DNA from: DATBLY01 sp963705545
GTDB lineage: Bacteria; Actinomycetota; UBA4738; HRBIN12
Reading direction: 5' to 3'
Length of the DNA stretch: 64,000 nucleotides
Assembly: GCA_963705545.1 (NCBI GenBank)
Contig: CAVPJX010000001.1
Span: 1,054,001-1,118,000, forward strand
Below, piece by piece: positions 15,957 to 23,691 of the stretch. The position numbers and the translations under genes were made by a program. Positions within the stretch are counted from its first letter, which is position 1, and each line of letters opens with the position of its first letter. The notes under the pieces were generated by a model that was given only the letters and a program-made list of their open reading frames with translations, was not told where the DNA came from and ran no database searches.

Positions 15957-16634
15957 ATGCGCTTGCGCGCGAAGCTCGCCCTCGCCGCCGCCGCGGCGGC
16001 CCTGACGATGCTCACGATCCCCGGCGTCGCCCTCGCCCACGGCCACGCGGGCGAGGGGGACCTCGAGATGACGATCGGGTTCGCCGAGGAGCCCGCGTAC
16101 GCAGGACTCCCGAACGCGGTGCAGCTGATGCTGATCCACGACGGGAAGGCGGTGACGGACCTCGGGGACACGCTCCAGGTGGAGGTGACCTTCGGCGACG
16201 AGACCTCCGACCCGATGACGCTCGAGCCGTGGTTCGAGGTCGGGGAATGGGGGACGCCGGGCGAGTACCGAGCCCCGTTCACACCGTCGCAGGTCGGGCC
16301 GTACACGTTCCACTTCACCGGCACCGTGGACGGCGAGGAGATCGACGAGACGATGACCTCGGGACCGAAGACCTTCAGCGAGGTCGAGGACCTGGCCGCC
16401 TCGGAGTTCCCCGCCGTGAACGCGCCGTCCACCCAGGAACTCGCCGATCGGATCGAACAGGAGTCGACCCGGACCCAGGGTGCGGCCGACGCGGCGACCG
16501 AGGCGGCGGCGGCGGCGAGCACCGCGGCCGATGACGCGTCCTCGGCCAAGACGCTCGGCCTGATCGGGATCGTCGTCGGGACCGCCGGGCTCGTCGTCGC
16601 CGTGATCGCGCTCGTGACCCGGAAGCGCACCTGA
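15957..16634 (+). CDS. Secreted, membrane-anchored FixH/YtkA-like protein with His-rich mature N-terminus
   Basis: 225 residues, ATG preceded by a good AAGGAGAG site. A signal peptide ends 'IPGVALA' and is followed by 'HGHAGEGDLEMTIGF', which places a histidine at the predicted mature N-terminus. Residues ~30-160 form an Ig-like domain of the FixH/YtkA type ('VQLMLIHDGKAVTDL', 'FTPSQVGPYTFHFTGTVDGE'). An alanine-rich coiled-coil-like stretch (residues ~175-200) leads to a C-terminal transmembrane helix and basic tail ('VVAVIALVTRKRT'). Its place ahead of the CopC/CopD gene suggests a role in copper handling at the outer face of the membrane. Confidence 0.65.
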   Translation: MRLRAKLALAAAAAALTMLTIPGVALAHGHAGEGDLEMTIGFAEEPAYAGLPNAVQLMLIHDGKAVTDLGDTLQVEVTFGDETSDPMTLEPWFEVGEWGTPGEYRAPFTPSQVGPYTFHFTGTVDGEEIDETMTSGPKTFSEVEDLAASEFPAVNAPSTQELADRIEQESTRTQGAADAATEAAAAASTAADDASSAKTLGLIGIVVGTAGLVVAVIALVTRKRT

Positions 16635-16644
16635 GGAACCCCTC

Positions 16645-17211
16645 ATGCTCGCGCACGCGGGAGCCGCCGACGAGTCCCTCGCCCTGCTGCTGTTGACGGC
16701 GGGGCTCTGGACGGGCTGGGCGGTGGTCTCCCGCGCGCGCGGCACCGGGTTCCCGGGGATGCCGGTCGCGGCGGCCTGGGGGCTCGGGGTCCTCGCCGTC
16801 GTCCTGATGGTGAGCGCGCTGCTGGTTCCCCGGGCGCTGTTCCCCAGGACCCCCGCCGCCCCCACGCCCACCGCCGAGCGCCCCGCGTCGACCGCCTCGC
16901 TCGCGATCGACGAGCCGCCGACCGGCGGGGACGTCGAAGGCGATGAGCTCGACGTCGTGATGGAGCTCGACGGGGGGACGATCGTCGACGCGACGAGCAC
17001 CCGGCTCACGCCCGACACCGGCCACATCCACCTGAGCCTCGACGGCCGGGTGGTGTCGATGACGTACGGTCTCGTGCAGGTGATCGACCTGCGCGGCCTC
17101 TCGCCCGGCGAGCACACGCTCGAAGCGGAATTCGTCGCCGCGGACCACGGTCCCTTCGCGCCGCGCGTGACGGACACGATCAGGTTCCGGATCGGGGCCG
17201 CGAGCCCATGA
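16645..17211 (+). CDS. Membrane-anchored HxH-domain protein of the copper cluster
   Basis: 188 residues. Two N-terminal hydrophobic helices (residues ~10-28 and ~43-68) are followed by a proline-rich linker and a beta-sandwich domain from about 90. The diagnostic segment is 'LTPDTGHIHLSLDGRVVSMT' (HxH) followed by 'LRGLSPGEHTLEAEFVAADH' and 'GPFAPRV'. The same pattern recurs in the lipoprotein at 19239-19707 ('PDEGHLHVILDDRLISMTSG'), so the two are paralogues. It resembles DUF4399/DUF6130-type periplasmic domains. Starts 10 bp after the FixH-like gene and overlaps the next start by ATGA, so all three are probably one operon. Confidence 0.6.
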   Translation: MLAHAGAADESLALLLLTAGLWTGWAVVSRARGTGFPGMPVAAAWGLGVLAVVLMVSALLVPRALFPRTPAAPTPTAERPASTASLAIDEPPTGGDVEGDELDVVMELDGGTIVDATSTRLTPDTGHIHLSLDGRVVSMTYGLVQVIDLRGLSPGEHTLEAEFVAADHGPFAPRVTDTIRFRIGAASP

Positions 17212-19207
17212 GGACCCGGCGGCGATCGCCGCGGACGCAGATGGGGACCGGGACGCGGGCGACCCTGATCCTGACCCTCGGGATCCTGGCGATCGTCGCG
17301 TGGCCCGGGTGTCGCCCGGGCGCACGCGAACCTCGACCGTTCCGATCCGGCCGACGGCGCCCAGCTCGATGCGCCGCCCGACCGGCTCTCCCTGACGTTC
17401 ACCGAACGGCCCGACCCGGCGCTCTCGTCGATCGAGCTCCTGAACGAGAACGGGGGTGCGGTCGCGATCGGGCCGGTGGAGCGCGATCCGAGGGACGCCG
17501 ACACGCTCACCGCTTCGATCACCGGCGAGCTCGCCGACGGGACCTACACGGTCGCCTGGCGGGTGGTGTCCGAGGAGGATGGGCACTCGACCGCGGGGGC
17601 GTTCGCGTTCGGCGTGGGCGAGGCTCCGGCGGAGACGCCCGCCGTCCCGCAGGCCCCGGAGACGCCGGGCGTCTCCCCGCTCGCCGTGGCGGGCAAGGCG
17701 CTCCTCTACGCGGGGCTCGCGATCCTCGTCGCGGCCGCCGTCGTCGGTCTCTGGGTGCTCGGCGGCGCGATCCCCGCGCGTCGCGCGGTCCTGGTCGGCG
17801 GCGGGGTGGCCGCGCTCCTCGGCTCGCTCCTGCTGCTCGTCGCCGAGGCGGACACCCTCGGGGTGAGCGTCGGCGACCTCGCGGGCTCGGCGACCGGCGC
17901 GCTGTTCATCCGTCTCGTCGTCGCCTCGGCGGTGGCGGCCGCCCTCGCGGCGGTCGCCGCGTTCGTGCCGGGCTGGAAGACCCTGGCCCTGACGGGCGCC
18001 GGAGCCGCCGCGGCCATGCTGATCCGGGCCGACGGAGGACACGCCGCCGCGAGCTCGCCGGCCTGGCTCCAGGTCGGCCTGCAGTGGTTCCACTTCGTCG
18101 CCGTGGGCGTCTGGATCGGGGGCCTGGCCCTCGTGTTCGGCGTTCGTCCGGAGGCGCCGGGACGATCCCCCGGTCGACGAGGTGCGTCGGTACTCCCGCC
18201 TCGCGGGGTATGCGCTCGCGGTCGTCGTCGTCACCGGGGTCGTCCGAGCGGCGAACGAGCTCGGCGGCATCGGTTGGTGGACGCGGGCGTTCGACACGTC
18301 CTACGGGACGACGTTGGTCGTGAAGATCGTCGTCGTGCTCGCCGTGATCGCGCTCGGGGCATGGAACCGCTACCGATCGATCCCACGTCTCGGCGACCGA
18401 CCCGGGATGCTCCGCCGCGTGATGGCGATCGAGCTCGTCGCCGCCCTCGGCGTCTTCTCGCTGACGGGCGTCCTGACCTCGCTCCCGCCCGAGCCACCCG
18501 CGGCCCCGACGCCCGCGCCGCCGCAACGGATCGTCGCCGAGGGGAGCGACTTCGCGACGACGATGCGCCTGCGCCTGACCGTCGCCCCCGGGGAGCCGGG
18601 ACCCAACCGCTTCGAGCTGCGCGTCCTCGACTACGACACCGGGGATCCGCTGACCGTGGACCGCGCCGCCCTCCGGTTCGACACGCCGACACGGCCGGAC
18701 CTCCCGACCAGCCGGCTCGAACTCGCGTCGCGGGGCGATGGATGGGTCGCGGACGGCACGTCGCTCTCGGTCCCCGGCGTGTGGACGGTGACGGCCTCGA
18801 TCCAGCGGGGCGCCGAGGGGACCGAGGTCCCGCTCGTCCTCGTCGTCGAGGACCCGGATCAGCGCGACGTCGTGGCGACGGCGCCGGATCAGCCGGACAT
18901 CCACACGATCACGTTCCCGGGCGGGGATCAGCTCCAGGTCTACCTCGATCCCGCGGCCGCCGGGCCCGGGCAGGTGCACCTGACCGCGTTCGACGCGCAG
19001 GGGGCCGAGCTCCCGATCGACGAGCTGCGGATCGTCGCCGTCCCGCCCGACGGCGCGCCGCGCACGCTCACGCCCGAGCGGTTCTCCCCGGGACACTTCG
19101 TGACGCCGGTGGAGCTGACCGAGGGCGACTGGACCTTCGTGGCCGTGGCCGACACCGCGGCCGGCGACTCCCTGACGGCGTCCTTCGACCAGACCGTGGC
19201 CGGCTGA
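17208..19207 (+). pseudogene. CopC-CopD-YtkA fusion protein, interrupted by two +1 frameshifts
   Basis: Three consecutive frames give one polypeptide of about 665 residues. The first frame has the signal peptide ('TRATLILTLGILAIVAWPG'). The second frame, from about 17305, has CopC ('VARAHANLDRSDPADGAQL', 'SLTFTERPDPALSSIELL', 'TYTVAWRVVSEEDGHSTAGA'), with the His1 and later Asp/His ligands of the copper site, then the CopD helices up to 'FHFVAVGVWIGGLALVFG'. The third frame, from about 18140, finishes CopD ('YSRLAGYALAVVVVTGVVRA', 'YGTTLVVKIVVVLAVIALGA') and adds an outward-facing YtkA-like domain ending at 19207. CopC/CopD bind and import copper across the membrane. The breaks lie near 17300-17317 and 18133-18145. 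Whether real or assembly errors is unresolved. Confidence 0.8.
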
Positions 19208-19238
19208 GGTGTCGGGTCGGGGCGGTAGGGTGCCGCCG

Positions 19239-19707
19239 ATGCGCTCGACGGAGAGGCGGAGGAGGCGTCGCCGGCTCGGCGCGGCCCGGGTCGCGGTCGC
19301 GCTGCTCCTGGTCGCGTGCGGGGGGAGCGACGCGGCCGGTCCCTCGGGCCCTCTCCGGCTCCTCGGGAGGCCCGACGGCGTCGGGTCCGCGTCCGGCCAG
19401 CACCGGAACCCTGACGATCGTCTCCCCGACCGACGGACAGGTGATCGAGGGTTCGACCGTCGAGCTGAAGGTCGACCTGGAGGGGGCGACGCTCGTTCCG
19501 GCGACGACCGCGGACATCGTGCCCGACGAGGGCCACCTGCACGTGATCCTCGACGACCGACTGATCTCGATGACGTCGGGGCTCGAGCAGACGATCCCCG
19601 ACGTCGCGCCGGGCCAGCACCTGCTGAAGGTCGAGTTCGTCGCGAGCGACCACGCGCCGTTCGACCCGCGGGTGATCGCCGCCGTCTCGTTCGAGACGAC
19701 GGGGTAA
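19239..19707 (+). pseudogene. HxH-domain lipoprotein, interrupted by a +1 frameshift
   Basis: The first frame, from ATG 19239, gives a basic n-region ('RSTERRRRRRRLGAARVAVA') and a lipobox 'LLLVACGGSDAAG'. The second frame, one base on, gives 'SGSSGGPTASGP' and then a compact domain 'TLTIVSPTDGQVIEGSTVEL', 'PDEGHLHVILDDRLISMTSG', 'VEFVASDHAPFDPRVIAAV'. This is clearly paralogous to the membrane-anchored protein at 16645-17211. The junction must lie between about 19340 and 19400. The reconstructed product is about 155 residues. It lies 31 bp after the CopC-CopD gene, so the two paralogous HxH proteins bracket that gene. A copper- or substrate-carrier role is inference. Confidence 0.65.
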
Positions 19708-19718
19708 GCTCGCGCGTC

Positions 19719-20306
19719 GTGACGACACGGAGCCTCGCGCCCGGCGCAGGGACGGCGGCCCGCGGCCGGATCGCTCCGGCCGGCGTCGTCACGTTGCTGG
19801 GTGTCGGGGCGCTGCTGCTGCGCGGCCGGATCGTCTCACTGCCGGGCGGTCCGCGGATCGCGCTGCTCGCCCTGCTGCTCGGCTCCGTCGCGGTCGCCGC
19901 GCTGACCGTTCCGGTGGCGGCGGGCGTGAGACGCGAACGTCGCGGCGCCGTCCTCGTCGTCGGCGCGGCCGCGGTCCTGCTGGCGACGGCCGCCGCCCTC
20001 CCCGCCGTCCCGGCCCCGCTCGGGCCGTGGGCGCTTCCCCTCGCGTTGCTCGCCGCGGTCGCCGAGGAGGCGCTGTTCCGGCGGGCGATGTACGGCTGGC
20101 TCGAGCCCGCGGGACCGGCGATCGCGATCGCGGTCACGGCGACCGCCTTCGCGCTGATCCACCTCCCGCTGTACGGAGCCGCGGCGCTGCCGGTGGACCT
20201 GGGCGCCGGGCTGCTGCTGTCGTGGCAGCGCTGGGCCTCGGGCACCTGGGCCGTCCCGGCGGCGACGCACGGCCTGGCGAACGCCCTGGCGGTGGCGCTC
20301 CGGTGA
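19719..20306 (+). CDS. CPBP (CAAX/Abi) family intramembrane metalloprotease
   Basis: 195 residues, GTG start. About six hydrophobic segments. The family motifs are 'LLAAVAEEALFRRAMYGWLE' (EExxxR, residues ~110-130), 'TAFALIHLPLYGAAALPVDL' (first His) and 'VPAATHGLANALAVAL' (second His). These Glu/His residues form the intramembrane metal-dependent active site of CPBP proteases. In bacteria they are linked to prenylation-like processing, bacteriocin immunity or stress. The stop overlaps the start of the substrate-binding lipoprotein (GTGA), so the two are translationally coupled. Substrate unknown. Confidence 0.85.
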   Translation: MTTRSLAPGAGTAARGRIAPAGVVTLLGVGALLLRGRIVSLPGGPRIALLALLLGSVAVAALTVPVAAGVRRERRGAVLVVGAAAVLLATAAALPAVPAPLGPWALPLALLAAVAEEALFRRAMYGWLEPAGPAIAIAVTATAFALIHLPLYGAAALPVDLGAGLLLSWQRWASGTWAVPAATHGLANALAVALR

Positions 20307-21556
20307 GGCGCGCGTTCGTCCTCGTCCTCGGGCTCGCCCTGCTGACCCCCGCGTGCACGGGCGACGCGGCCGACCCCGTCCGGGTCGGAGCCCTGTACCC
20401 GCTCTCGGGTTCGCAGGGACCGGGCGGGATCGACGAGCACCGAGGGGCACTGCTCGCCGCGGACCTCGTGAACGCGGACGGCGGGGTCGACGGTCGCCCG
20501 ATCGAGCTCACCTCGATCGACGTCACCGGCCCCGACGCCGCCCCCGGCGCCGTGGCGCGGCTGGACGAGGACGGGATCGACCTGGTCCTCGGGAGCTACG
20601 GCAGCACGATCTCGGCGCCGGCCGCCGCGGCGGCGGCGGCGCGCGGCATGCTCTTCTGGGAGACGGGCGCCGTCGGCATGCTGCCGCCCGCGGCCGACCG
20701 GGGCGGGCTCACGTTCCGCGTGCCCCCGACGGGCGGCGTCCTCGGCCGAGCGGCGATCGCGTACGTCTCCGACGAGCTCGCGCCGTCGGAGGAGCTCGAT
20801 CCCGCCACGCTCCGCTACGCCGTGTCGTTCGTCGACGACGTCTACGGCCGTTCGGTGGCGGGCGGGGCGATCGACGAGATCCGCACCCGCGGGCTCACCC
20901 TCGTCGGCTCGTTCGGGTACGACTTCCGCACGGTCGACATGCGCCGGCTCGTGCACCGGATCGCGGCCGGCCGCCCCGACGTGCTGTTCGTCTCGGCGTA
21001 CCTCGAGGACGCGATCGCGCTCCGCCGCGAGCTCGTGCGCCAACACGTCCCGCTCGTCGCGAACATCGGCACGTCGTCGAGCTACTGCATGCCGGCGTTC
21101 GGCGCGACGCTCGGCGCCCAGGCGGTCGGCGTGTTCGCCTCGGACAAGCCGTCGGCGACCGCGATCGACCCGAGCGGCCTGCGCCCGGCCGCGGCCGCGC
21201 TGCTGGCGCGGGCGAACGCCGCCTACCGCGACCGCTGGGGCGCCGACATGAGCCCGGCCGCCCTGGCGGGCTTCTCGGCCGCCTGGGCGCTGTTCGCGAA
21301 CGTGATGGCGGCCGCTGCGACCCTCTCGCCGGGCGACGTGGCCGATGCCGCGCGCGCCGTCGACCTCCCGTCCGGGAGCCTGCCGAACGGCAGCGGCCTG
21401 CGGTTCGGGGCGGTCGGCACGCCGGACGCCGGCGACAACCTCGCGGCGGCCAGCGTGATCTGGGAGTGGGTCGCCCCGGGCCGGGCGGCCGTGATCTGGC
21501 CGCCGGCGTTCGCGAGCGCGCCGATCGATCCAGCCAGCGACGACGACGCGTGGTGA
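20303..21556 (+). CDS. Branched-chain amino-acid ABC transporter-type substrate-binding lipoprotein
   Basis: 417 residues, GTG start. Lipoprotein signal 'VLVLGLALLTPACTGDAADP' (lipobox LTPAC). The periplasmic-binding fold type I (LivJ/urea-type) is seen in 'PVRVGALYPLSGSQGPGG', 'HRGALLAADLVNADGGVDGR', 'IDLVLGSYGSTISAPAAAAA' and 'LRYAVSFVDDVYGRSVAGG'. A 'RPDVLFVSAYLEDAIALRR' segment follows. It would capture an amino acid, amide or similar ligand outside the membrane. No permease or ATPase gene is adjacent. Instead it is coupled to a CPBP protease upstream and a membrane protein downstream, which is unusual. It may work with a remote transporter or as a sensor module. Confidence 0.85.
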   Translation: MRRAFVLVLGLALLTPACTGDAADPVRVGALYPLSGSQGPGGIDEHRGALLAADLVNADGGVDGRPIELTSIDVTGPDAAPGAVARLDEDGIDLVLGSYGSTISAPAAAAAAARGMLFWETGAVGMLPPAADRGGLTFRVPPTGGVLGRAAIAYVSDELAPSEELDPATLRYAVSFVDDVYGRSVAGGAIDEIRTRGLTLVGSFGYDFRTVDMRRLVHRIAAGRPDVLFVSAYLEDAIALRRELVRQHVPLVANIGTSSSYCMPAFGATLGAQAVGVFASDKPSATAIDPSGLRPAAAALLARANAAYRDRWGADMSPAALAGFSAAWALFANVMAAAATLSPGDVADAARAVDLPSGSLPNGSGLRFGAVGTPDAGDNLAAASVIWEWVAPGRAAVIWPPAFASAPIDPASDDDAW

Positions 21557-22407
21557 GCCGTCGCGCCCGGGCACCGGCCTCCGGCCGACCGCCGGCCGCG
21601 AGCCGCCGGGCGGTCGTCGCATCGGGGACCCTCGTCGTCCTCGCGTACGTCCTGCTCGCCGTCGCGTCGAACCGCCTGAGCCCGCTCGCGAGCGGACCGA
21701 TGCTGGACGGCCTCGGCCCGCTCGCCCCCTATCGCTGGGTCGCTCCGCCGCCGGAGCTCGCCGCCACGAACCAGCCGCCCAGCAAGGGGCGGTTCGACGT
21801 GACCCTCGGGAGCAAGGGCTCGGAGGCGAGCACGTTCGTGCTGTCCGACAACCAGGTCACGCTGATCTTCCCGGAGGGCGCCTTCCGCGCGAAAGCGGCC
21901 CAGATCCAGGTGCGCGTCAAGGTCGACCCGGTCGACCCTGCGGCCCTCGGTCCCCCGCCGGCCGGCCAGACGGCGTTCGGCAACGCCTATCGGCTGAGCG
22001 CCACCTACGTGCCGAGCGGCGATCCCGTCGAGGAGCTCCGGGCGCCGATCGATGCGTTCTTGACCTATCCGGTGACGGCGACGCTCACGTCGGCGAACCA
22101 CCGCAACGCCACGTCCCCCGATGGACGGACCTGGACGATCCAGGACGGGACGGACGCCCACGCGCTGCAGCAGGTCGAGGGCCCGGTCCCCCAACTCGGG
22201 TACGTCATGGTCGTCGGGGTCCTCGGAGCATCCTCGCCGAGCGCCTCGGCCGACGGCACGGGCAACCGAACGCTCGCGATCGGCCTGATCGTCGCGGCGG
22301 TGTGCGTCGGGCTCGTGGGCGTGGGCCTCATCCTGCGTGGCCGGAACGCCGGGCCCCCCGGCACACGGCCCTCGGGACCGGCGTCGCGCCGGGGATCGCG
22401 GCGGTAG
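21553..22407 (+). CDS. Hypothetical bitopic membrane protein with extracellular ZU5-like beta domain
   Basis: 284 residues from GTG 21553 (another GTG is one codon earlier). N-terminal helix at residues ~20-40 ('AVVASGTLVVLAYVLLAVAS') and C-terminal helix at ~240-262 ('LAIGLIVAAVCVGLVGVGLI') followed by a basic tail, so the middle is probably outside. The middle domain contains 'FVLSDNQVTLIFPEGAFRAK', 'AAQIQVRVKVDPVDPAALG' and 'LRAPIDAFLTYPVT'. This is the pattern of ZU5-like domains ('V.f P.GA....'). Translation is coupled to the substrate-binding lipoprotein (GTGA). Function unknown; it may form a complex with that lipoprotein. Confidence 0.6.
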   Translation: MSRRARAPASGRPPAASRRAVVASGTLVVLAYVLLAVASNRLSPLASGPMLDGLGPLAPYRWVAPPPELAATNQPPSKGRFDVTLGSKGSEASTFVLSDNQVTLIFPEGAFRAKAAQIQVRVKVDPVDPAALGPPPAGQTAFGNAYRLSATYVPSGDPVEELRAPIDAFLTYPVTATLTSANHRNATSPDGRTWTIQDGTDAHALQQVEGPVPQLGYVMVVGVLGASSPSASADGTGNRTLAIGLIVAAVCVGLVGVGLILRGRNAGPPGTRPSGPASRRGSRR

Positions 22408-22417
22408 TCCGAGGCGG

Positions 22418-23614
22418 CTACCCGCAGGCGTCCACGAGCAGGGGGTACGGGTTCAGGGCGCTGCCGATCGCCGAGTACCCGTAGTAGCTGACCGGCCAGC
22501 TGGCCGGGGTCGCGTTCGGATGGAACTCGAAGTGGTCGTGGTTGATCGAGCCGGCGTCGCCGGTGCTCCCGACGTACCCGATGACATCGCCCGCCTGCAC
22601 CGGGCCGTTCGAGGCGTCGGAGTAGGCCGAGAGGTGCGCGTTGTACACGTACCCCATCGCGCCGTAGACGTAGACGGCCAGACCGCCGAGGGTGTTCTGC
22701 GACGCGCGAGCCGTTCCGGCGAACGGCGCGCGGATCGGCGTGCCGAGCGGCGCCATGATGTCGACGCCCGCGTGCAGGTGATAGCCGCCGGCGTACCGGG
22801 GCGCGCCGAACCCGTCGCCGTACGCGCGCGGGCCGTCGACGGGACACACCTGCAGGGTGCCGGCCCAACCCGAGGGCATCGCGATGCTCGCGTGCGGGGT
22901 CCCGCCGGTGAACTGGCTCTGGACCCACCGCTGCCGTTCCTTCGAGAGCTTCTTCGCGTAGCCCTCGGCCTCGGTCTTCTTCGCCGCGATGTCCTCGTAG
23001 ATCCGTTGCGCCTCGGCGAGGGCCTCGTTCAGCTCACGGTTCTTCGCGTCGAGCCGCCGCACGACCTCCTTCTGGTCGGCGCGGAGCTCCGCCAGGTCCC
23101 GCTCCTTCGCGGCGAGCTCGTTCTTCGTGTTCTGGACGTCGGTCGCGAGGTCGGCGTCGGTCTGCGCGACCACCTCGATGAACTCGAGGCGGTCGGAGAG
23201 GTCCGTGAACGACGTCGCGCCCAGCAGGAACTCGAGACCCGTGCCCGGCCCGTTGATGAAGGCCTGGCGCGCGCGCTCGTTCAGCCGGGTCACGATCGCG
23301 TCGTATCGCTCGCGCGCACGGTCGAGGTCGCGCTGCGTCGCGAGCAGCTTCGAGGTGATCAGCTCGTAGCGGGCGGTTTCACGATCCAGGACGATCGCCA
23401 GGGCGTCCGCGCGCGCCGAGATCTCGTCGAGCCGGCGGAACGCGGCCCGGACCTCGTTCCGCAGCTCGATCACGCGCGCCTTGGCCTCGCGCACCTCCTG
23501 CGCCGAGGGCACCGCCGAGGCATGCAGCGGCGCGAGACCGGCCACCGCGATCAACGCGATCGTCACGGCCCCGAAGCGGAACGGCGTGGGGAAGCGCTTC
23601 GAGAACCTGGTCAT
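22418..23614 (-). CDS. M23 family peptidoglycan endopeptidase with N-terminal coiled coil
   Basis: 398 residues. Signal peptide 'FRFGAVTIALIAVAGLAPLH' ends near residue 33. Residues ~35-235 are a long charged coiled coil ('AQEVREAKARVIELRNEVRA', 'NTKNELAAKERDLAELRADQ', 'KTEAEGYAKKLSKERQRWVQ'). The LytM-type catalytic domain follows: 'RYAGGYHLHAGVDIMAPLGT' (HxxxD), 'GYVYNAHLSAYSD' and 'TGDAGSINHDHFEFHP' (HxH). All zinc ligands are present, so it should cleave peptidoglycan cross-bridges; the architecture is that of EnvC/RipA-type cell-division hydrolases. ATG at 23614. It lies 77 bp downstream of the large cyclase-ATPase gene on the same strand. Confidence 0.9.
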   Translation of the reverse strand: MTRFSKRFPTPFRFGAVTIALIAVAGLAPLHASAVPSAQEVREAKARVIELRNEVRAAFRRLDEISARADALAIVLDRETARYELITSKLLATQRDLDRARERYDAIVTRLNERARQAFINGPGTGLEFLLGATSFTDLSDRLEFIEVVAQTDADLATDVQNTKNELAAKERDLAELRADQKEVVRRLDAKNRELNEALAEAQRIYEDIAAKKTEAEGYAKKLSKERQRWVQSQFTGGTPHASIAMPSGWAGTLQVCPVDGPRAYGDGFGAPRYAGGYHLHAGVDIMAPLGTPIRAPFAGTARASQNTLGGLAVYVYGAMGYVYNAHLSAYSDASNGPVQAGDVIGYVGSTGDAGSINHDHFEFHPNATPASWPVSYYGYSAIGSALNPYPLLVDACG

Positions 23615-23691
23615 CGAGCTCCCAGAGCTTGGCGGACGGCGGCCACGGTGCCAACCCCGCCGGCACAGCCTCCCCCGGGGACGAGGTCGAT

